From assembly GCA_964532175.1 (NCBI GenBank), contig CAZHGP010000015.1:1-27716 (forward strand): 27,716 bases of DNA. Reading direction: 5' to 3'. A program made the translations under genes and the position numbers. The DNA comes from JAVZCJ01 sp964532175 (GTDB taxonomy: Archaea > Thermoproteota > Nitrososphaeria_A > Caldarchaeales > JAVZCJ01). Below, piece after piece: positions 23,182-27,716 of this stretch (position 1 is the first letter of the stretch; every line of letters starts with the position of its first letter). Below the pieces are notes generated by a model that did not search any database, was not told the origin of the DNA, and saw only the letters and a list, made by a program, of their open reading frames with translations.

Positions 23182-24207
23182 ATGGATAGATTATATATAA
23201 ATGAACCAATATCAGGAGGAATAATACTTTCATATAAATGTAATAGCGAATGTAAGCATTGTATGTATGCTTGCTCGCCTAAATGGAAAAATAATTGGAT
23301 AAATATTAATGATTTAAAAGAAATCCTAAAACAATTGGCTTTAAAAATTAATAAAAAATATCCTAAATATTTTAATAAAATTGGAATAAACTATGGCTTA
23401 CATTTTACAGGAGGAGAACCATTTTTAAATTTTGATTTATTGCTTAAATCTATAGAAATAGCTAAAGAATATAAGATTCCAGCTAAATTTGTTGAAACGA
23501 ATTGTTTTTGGTGTATAAATGATGAAATAACAAAAGAAAAATTAATGAAACTTAAAGATACGGGATTAGATGGAATTTTAATAAGTGTTAATCCATTCAT
23601 TTTAGAATATGTTCCTTTTGAAAGAATAGAAAGAGCAATTAAAATAAGTAAAGAAATTTTTAAAGAGAATGTGATTATTTATCAAGAATTTTTCTATAAT
23701 CAATTTAAAGAATTTAATTTAAAAAATGTTTTATCATTTGAAGATTATTTAAAGAAAGCAAGTTTTGAAAGTTTAAATTATATTGAATTGATCCCTATGG
23801 GAAGAGCAGTTTATAAATTATCTCACTTATTTAGAAAATATCCAGCAAAAGAATTTTTTGGTGAATATTGCAAAGAAGAATTAACTAGACCATGGCACAT
23901 TCATATTGATAATTATTGTAATTATATTACTGGATATTGTGCTGGAATTAGTTTAGGAGATGCTAGAAAACTTGACTTATTATGTAAAGAAGGAATAAAT
24001 TTGGAAGAATACCCTATTATTAAAGCTTTAGTTACTGATATAAAAATGCTATACGAATTAGCTAAAAAAGAATATAATTATATAGAATTACCTGAAGGTT
24101 ATATTTCTAAATGTCATCTTTGTGTTGATATAAGAAAACATATAGTACAACAAACAAATAAATTTAAAGAACTTCAACCAAAAGAATTCTATGAATATTT
24201 AATATAA
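23182..24207 (+). CDS. radical SAM protein of unknown function
   Basis: 341 residues. The cluster motif CxxxCxxC is C20, C24, C27 in YKCNSECKHC, and the SAM-binding strand is FTGGEPFLN (75-83). The C-terminal third has further cysteines (YCNYITGYCAG and KCHLCVDIRK) that could hold an auxiliary SPASM-like cluster, though the exact SPASM spacing is not evident. No peptide substrate or transporter gene is adjacent. The substrate is unknown. Confidence 0.85.
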   Translation: MDRLYINEPISGGIILSYKCNSECKHCMYACSPKWKNNWININDLKEILKQLALKINKKYPKYFNKIGINYGLHFTGGEPFLNFDLLLKSIEIAKEYKIPAKFVETNCFWCINDEITKEKLMKLKDTGLDGILISVNPFILEYVPFERIERAIKISKEIFKENVIIYQEFFYNQFKEFNLKNVLSFEDYLKKASFESLNYIELIPMGRAVYKLSHLFRKYPAKEFFGEYCKEELTRPWHIHIDNYCNYITGYCAGISLGDARKLDLLCKEGINLEEYPIIKALVTDIKMLYELAKKEYNYIELPEGYISKCHLCVDIRKHIVQQTNKFKELQPKEFYEYLI

Positions 24208-24317
24208 TTTTTATTCTATAAAAATCTTCCAAAGCCTTTTTAATTTTAATTTAAAAATTCTTCCTATTCTTTTTATATTTGAATGTTCTTTATTTAATTA
24301 AAAATTAGGGGAAAAAA

Positions 24318-24898
24318 TTGATCGAAGTATACATTGATGGATTAACTCAACCTTATAATCCAGGTGGAGTAGCTACTTATGGATTTANNNNNNNNNNNNN
24401 NNNNNNNNNNNNNNNNNNNNNNNNNNNNNNNNNNNNNNNNNNNNNNNNNNNNNNNNNNNNNNNNNNNNNNNNNNNNNNNNNNNNNNNATTGATGGATTAA
24501 CTCAACCTTATAATCCAGGTGGAGTAGCTACTTATGGATTTATTATATATGAAAATAAAAATAAAATTTTTGAAGAATCTAAAATAATAGGAAAAGGACC
24601 TTGGACATCAAATAATTTAGCTGAATATTCAGCTTTAATAAATGCTTTAAATTTTTTATTAAAAGAAAATAAACAAAATGAAGAAATAATTATTAAATCT
24701 GATTCAAAACTTTTAGTTAATCAAATGAGTGGAAAATGGAAATGTCATGGAGGATTATATGTTAAGAAATATTATGAAGCAAAAGAAATATTAAAAAAAT
24801 TTAAGAATATAAAGTTCGTATGGATTCCTAGAGAATTAAATAAAGAAGCAGACGAATTATCTAGAAAAGCTTATAAAGAATATTTAAAAAACATTTAA
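24318..24898 (+). CDS. rnhA: ribonuclease HI, interrupted by an assembly gap
   Basis: Starts at TTG 24318 (MIEVYIDGLTQPYNPGG) and runs into a 100-N gap at 24388. The 55 bases before the gap (24333-24387) are repeated right after it (24488-24542). Removing 155 bases gives an in-frame 141-residue protein with all four RNase H carboxylates: D7, E51 (NNLAEYSAL), D77 (IKSDSKLL) and D127 (NKEADELS). It cleaves RNA in RNA/DNA hybrids. The gene is therefore almost certainly intact in the organism. It has the short archaeal/Sulfolobus-like type I form without an N-terminal hybrid-binding domain. Confidence 0.9.
24333..24387 (+). repeat. 55-bp direct repeat, left copy inside RNase HI
   Basis: Same 55 bases as 24488-24542. 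Assembly overlap. Confidence 0.92.
24388..24487. other. assembly gap (100 N) inside RNase HI
   Basis: Second fixed 100-N run with 55-bp identical flanks, as at 16910. Confidence 0.97.
24488..24542 (+). repeat. 55-bp direct repeat, right copy inside RNase HI
   Basis: Exact copy of 24333-24387. Confidence 0.92.
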
Positions 24899-24919
24899 AT
24901 ATAATCCACTATACAAATT

Positions 24920-24937
24920 ATTATTTTTCTATTTTTT
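24920..24937 (+). terminator. T-rich tract after RNase HI
   Basis: ATTATTTTTCTATTTTTT about 22 bases after the stop, before the HEPN promoter; a plausible U-tract terminator. Confidence 0.3.
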
Positions 24938-24961
24938 AAATTCTTTCTTATAGTACATAAA

Positions 24962-24970
24962 CTTAAATAT
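24962..24970 (+). promoter_or_regulatory. TATA box for the HEPN/MNT pair
   Basis: CTTAAATAT centred 27 bp before the ATG at 24993; leaderless start predicted. Confidence 0.45.
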
Positions 24971-24992
24971 TTCTTTTTTATTCTTTTTTATA

Positions 24993-25379
24993 ATGTCTCA
25001 TATTGATGAAATAAAGATTTTAAGAAAAAGAGCGAAATCTTTTCTTCTTAGAGCTATAGAATGCTTAAATTCTAAAGATTACGATTTAGCTTCATTTCTT
25101 TCAGAACAAGCTGTACAATTACATCTTAAATCAATTTTATTAGAAGAAATAGGTGATTATCCTAGGACTCATTCTATTTCAATCTTAATATCAATTCTAA
25201 AAAAATTAACTAATTACAATTCACTTTTAAAATTTTTAGAAGAAAAAAGAAATGAAATTCGTCTTATGGAGGATGCTTATATAGCTTCAAGATATTTACT
25301 GAGAGAATATACAGAGGATGAAGCAAAAACTTTAGTAGATATTGCAAAAGAGGTTTTAAAATATGGAAAGATATATTGA
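24993..25379 (+). CDS. HEPN-domain protein (toxin-side partner of HEPN/MNT pair)
   Basis: 128 residues, all-helical HEPN. The first helices hold AKSFLLRAIECLNSKDYDLASFLSEQAVQLHLKS-type heptads, followed by the family loop GDYPRTHSI (54-62) and the SRYL segment near 99. A clear R-x(4-6)-H ribonuclease motif is not seen in the last helix, so RNase activity is uncertain. The next gene, a minimal nucleotidyltransferase, overlaps by 17 bases, the standard arrangement of HEPN/MNT toxin-antitoxin modules. Confidence 0.87.
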   Translation: MSHIDEIKILRKRAKSFLLRAIECLNSKDYDLASFLSEQAVQLHLKSILLEEIGDYPRTHSISILISILKKLTNYNSLLKFLEEKRNEIRLMEDAYIASRYLLREYTEDEAKTLVDIAKEVLKYGKIY

Positions 25380-25710
25380 TATTTTTATTGAAAGAGCAAG
25401 AATAATAAAAAAGTGGAAGGAATATATGCCAATGATAGCAAAAGTAATAAAAAATCTTCTACCAGATTCACAAATTTATATATTTGGAAGTGTAATTAAA
25501 GAAGAAGCTGTAGGAGGAAGTGACATAGATATATTAATTATTTCGAATTTAATTCCAAAGAATAATTTAGAAAGAGCAAAAATAAAAGTAAAAATAGAAC
25601 AATTATGTAACCTCCCCCTTTTTCATCCATTTGAATTTCATTTAGTAAATGAAGAAGAAGCAAAATGGTATTTTGAAAGAATTAAAGAATTAAAAAAGTA
25701 TGGATTTTGA
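25363..25710 (+). CDS. minimal nucleotidyltransferase (MNT) of HEPN/MNT pair
   Basis: 115 residues. The nucleotidyltransferase motif is FGSVIKEEAVGGSDIDILI (near 45-63), the GS-x10-D-x-D pattern, with a probable third acidic residue at E in PFEFHL (near 90). In characterised HEPN/MNT systems the MNT antitoxin adds AMP groups to the HEPN protein. The catalytic residues appear intact. It overlaps the HEPN gene by 17 bases. Confidence 0.9.
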   Translation: MERYIDIFIERARIIKKWKEYMPMIAKVIKNLLPDSQIYIFGSVIKEEAVGGSDIDILIISNLIPKNNLERAKIKVKIEQLCNLPLFHPFEFHLVNEEEAKWYFERIKELKKYGF

Positions 25711-25800
25711 TAAAATCAAAATATCAATTATTGCTATTCTATTAAATTTTCATTTGTTCAAAAATATGAACATTTTGTCCATTATTTTTAAAAAGAAAAA

Positions 25801-25808
25801 TTTATAAA
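25801..25808 (+). promoter_or_regulatory. TATA box for the membrane-anchored protein
   Basis: TTTATAAA centred 26-27 bp before the ATG at 25831. Confidence 0.55.
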
Positions 25809-25830
25809 TTGTTATTATTATTTTTATTTT

Positions 25831-26682
25831 ATGAAATGGTACATTCCTTTTTTGATATTAACAATTTCTTCTTTAATTTTCTTAATTTCATTATCATATT
25901 TTACAAAATTTTCTACTAGTTGCCTTTTTAAGTATGAACGATCTGGTGGAATAGTTGGCTTTAGAGAAGAAATTGAATTTTATAATGATGGAAAAATTGT
26001 TTATAAGGATTTAAAAACTGGAGAAAAAATAGAAATAAAACTTGATGAAAAATTAACACAATTATTAAAATATCTTCATGATAAAATTGTTAAAATATCG
26101 CCAATTAGCATAAAAGCAAAAATGGGAGCAGCCGATTTCTTTACTTATAAAATTGATATAGGAGGGAAAACTTTTGAATGGGTAGATGCTTGGGCAGCAG
26201 AAAAGGAAATACCTAATGAAATATTAGATTTTCATACATTTATTTCTATGATATTTATGGATAAAATTAAAAAAAGCTTTACCAATTATAGAATGATTGC
26301 AGAAAAAAATAATGTAAGAATTGAAGCAGAATTTGATAGCTATTATTATGCTAAAAATGAACCAATAAATATTAAAGTCACTATTAGAAATATAGGAAAT
26401 GAAATAATCAATTATGCTTCACCTACACCTTGTCATCCAGATGTTCTTATAAGCTCTGATTTGGAATATGAAATTGAATTTACTAAACCTAAGTTTTCTA
26501 AAGAGACTATTTGTATACAAGTAATTGAAGAAAGGAAGATAGAACCTAATTCACTAATTGAAAATATAGCAATTATAACTTTTAAAAATAGTGGGATAGC
26601 ACATATAACTATTAGATTTCCATTAGCAACATTTGAACAAGAAATTGTAACTTTGAATATACCTCTTTTCATTTTTGATTAG
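25831..26682 (+). CDS. membrane-anchored extracellular protein, possible two-domain protease inhibitor
   Basis: 283 residues. Residues 3-25 form one membrane helix after a Lys start; the rest should lie outside. No lipobox is seen. Residues 32-135 begin with FKYERSGGIVGFREEIEF and end with a strand-rich GGKTFEWVDAWAAEKEIP, which resembles the emfourin-type (protealysin inhibitor) fold. Residues 155-283 read like a single Ig-like domain (YYAKNEPINIKVTIRNIGNE) in the BsuPI-like intracellular proteinase inhibitor style. Both assignments are from pattern memory and need a profile search. A tidy leaderless promoter precedes it. Two cysteines (near 202 and 231) could pair. Confidence 0.6.
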   Translation: MKWYIPFLILTISSLIFLISLSYFTKFSTSCLFKYERSGGIVGFREEIEFYNDGKIVYKDLKTGEKIEIKLDEKLTQLLKYLHDKIVKISPISIKAKMGAADFFTYKIDIGGKTFEWVDAWAAEKEIPNEILDFHTFISMIFMDKIKKSFTNYRMIAEKNNVRIEAEFDSYYYAKNEPINIKVTIRNIGNEIINYASPTPCHPDVLISSDLEYEIEFTKPKFSKETICIQVIEERKIEPNSLIENIAIITFKNSGIAHITIRFPLATFEQEIVTLNIPLFIFD

Positions 26683-26927
26683 ATAATAAATAACGTTTTA
26701 ATTTTTTATTCTTTAATAATGAAAATTGTAATTATTATTTAAAAATTGAATTAAAAAATTAAGTGATGTAAAATCTTTATTTTGCTAAATAATTTATGGA
26801 AGAATTAATGAAGTTTAATTTTTCAAGCAAAAAGGATATAGATAATTATATGATGGTAAAAATATATTCTAGTTAAATATTTTAATAAGATAAGAATATT
26901 TTACTTCTTAATAAAAAGTGATTAAAA

Positions 26928-27680
26928 ATGTTTGATCCAATCGAGCTTTCTCAAAAAGTTGAGAAAATAGTATGTAAAAATAATGAAAGATTATATGGGC
27001 GCTTTAGACCTGCTAGATTTTATGGAGGAATAAGTAGTGGCGATGCTTGTGGTTGTAATTTAAGATGTATTTTTTGTTGGGGTTGGAGATTTGTAACTCA
27101 ACCTAAAAAATATGGAAAATTTTACTCAGCAGAAGAAGTTGCGAAAAAATTAATAGAAATTGCAGAAAAATTTAATTTTAAATTATTAAGAATAACTGGA
27201 GCAGAACCTACTATTGGTAAAAAGCATTTGATTAAAGTTTTAGAAATAATAGATCAAAAAGATTTTAATTTTATTCTTGAAACAAATGGAATTTTAATAG
27301 GTTATGATAAAAATTATGCTAAAGATTTATCAAATTTTAAATCTTTGCATGTAAGAGTTTCAATTAAAGGAACAAATGAAGAAGAATTTAGTAAATTAAC
27401 TTTTGCAAAACCTGAAGCTTTTCAATATCAACTTAATGCATTAAAAAATTTATTGGATGAAGGGGTTTCTTGTCATCCTTCAATAATGCTTTCTTTTTCT
27501 AAAGAAGAAAATTATAAAAAACTTTTAGAAAGATTAAAAGAAATAGATAAAAAATTAGTAAGAGAAATTGAAGAAGAATATGTTTTTCTTTATCCTCATG
27601 TTGTTAAAAAATTAGAACAAGCTAAAATTAAACCATTAAAAGCTTTTTCTCCTAACAATGTGCCAAATGAATTAATTTAA
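26928..27680 (+). CDS. radical SAM protein, pyruvate-formate-lyase-activase-like
   Basis: 250 residues. The CxxxCxxC motif is C43, C47, C50 in GCNLRCIFCW; the SAM-binding strand is RITGAEPTIG, with GAEP instead of GGEP. Later FILETNGILIG (near 115-125) and HVRVSIKGTNEEEF are typical of activating-enzyme-like members. An N-terminal RFYGGISSGDACGC stretch marks this archaeal group. No glycyl-radical enzyme is visible in the window, so the partner is unknown. The gene ends 36 bases before the window edge. Confidence 0.85.
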   Translation: MFDPIELSQKVEKIVCKNNERLYGRFRPARFYGGISSGDACGCNLRCIFCWGWRFVTQPKKYGKFYSAEEVAKKLIEIAEKFNFKLLRITGAEPTIGKKHLIKVLEIIDQKDFNFILETNGILIGYDKNYAKDLSNFKSLHVRVSIKGTNEEEFSKLTFAKPEAFQYQLNALKNLLDEGVSCHPSIMLSFSKEENYKKLLERLKEIDKKLVREIEEEYVFLYPHVVKKLEQAKIKPLKAFSPNNVPNELI

Positions 27681-27716
27681 TCCATTAATTTTATTCTTCT
27701 TATTTTGAATATATTT

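Noticed and set aside
26796..26876. 26-codon ORF in the spacer before the last radical SAM gene
   Set aside because: Too short, no ribosome binding site or promoter at the right distance, and expected by chance in AT-rich DNA.

Overview
The window reads as a piece of a strongly AT-rich archaeal chromosome, most likely from a thermophilic Thermoproteota-related lineage. I cannot resolve the clade. The archaeal signs are: a PIN/KH-domain ATPase, two DUF131-type membrane proteins, a TrpB2-type tryptophan synthase, a family 4 uracil-DNA glycosylase, a stand-alone LigD-type 3'-phosphoesterase, a tungsten-type aldehyde oxidoreductase, AT-rich TATA boxes about 26 bp upstream of many start codons (leaderless mRNAs), and GGTGA-type ribosome binding sites for many others. 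Two 100-N runs are each flanked by the same 55-bp sequence. That is what a short-read assembler leaves when overlapping contig ends are joined, so this is probably a metagenome-derived scaffold.

Layout. 1-5.4 kb holds information-processing and orphan genes: a CinA-like domain protein, a retropepsin-fold protein with an NSG active site, a PIN-ATPase-KH protein, a MiaB-type tRNA methylthiotransferase, and a coiled-coil nuclease-fold protein with a degraded active site. 5.5-7.0 kb holds the most unusual gene: a 3'-phosphoesterase interrupted by a 347-residue LAGLIDADG intein next to its catalytic residues. 7.1-10.0 kb is a metal and oxygen-stress block: ZIP transporter, ferritin-like/VIT1 fusion, Fe/Mn superoxide dismutase, flavodoxin. 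10.1-12.0 kb holds a second retropepsin-like protein with an intact DSG motif, then trpB2. 12.1-12.5 kb is a RelE-type toxin and its small upstream partner, each broken by an apparent one-base loss. 12.8-14.8 kb has an MFS transporter and two tandem DUF131 proteins.

14.9-16.9 kb is a corrinoid protein overlapping a uroporphyrinogen-decarboxylase-fold methyltransferase, a two-gene methyl-transfer module. After the first N gap come a SAM methyltransferase, an HPr-kinase-like P-loop protein, a FlK-like hotdog thioesterase, a phosphoribosyltransferase (minus strand) and a family 4 UDG. 20.3-22.5 kb is a four-cluster ferredoxin plus aldehyde:ferredoxin oxidoreductase operon. 22.6-27.7 kb holds a small charged conserved protein, a radical SAM protein, an RNase HI gene split by the second N gap (intact once the 55-bp overlap is collapsed), a HEPN/MNT toxin-antitoxin pair, a membrane-anchored protein that may combine two protease-inhibitor-like domains, and a second radical SAM protein.

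Together the genes suggest an anaerobe or microaerophile that moves methyl groups through corrinoid proteins, oxidises aldehydes with ferredoxin, and defends itself against oxygen and iron. I saw no tRNA, rRNA, CRISPR array or transposase.
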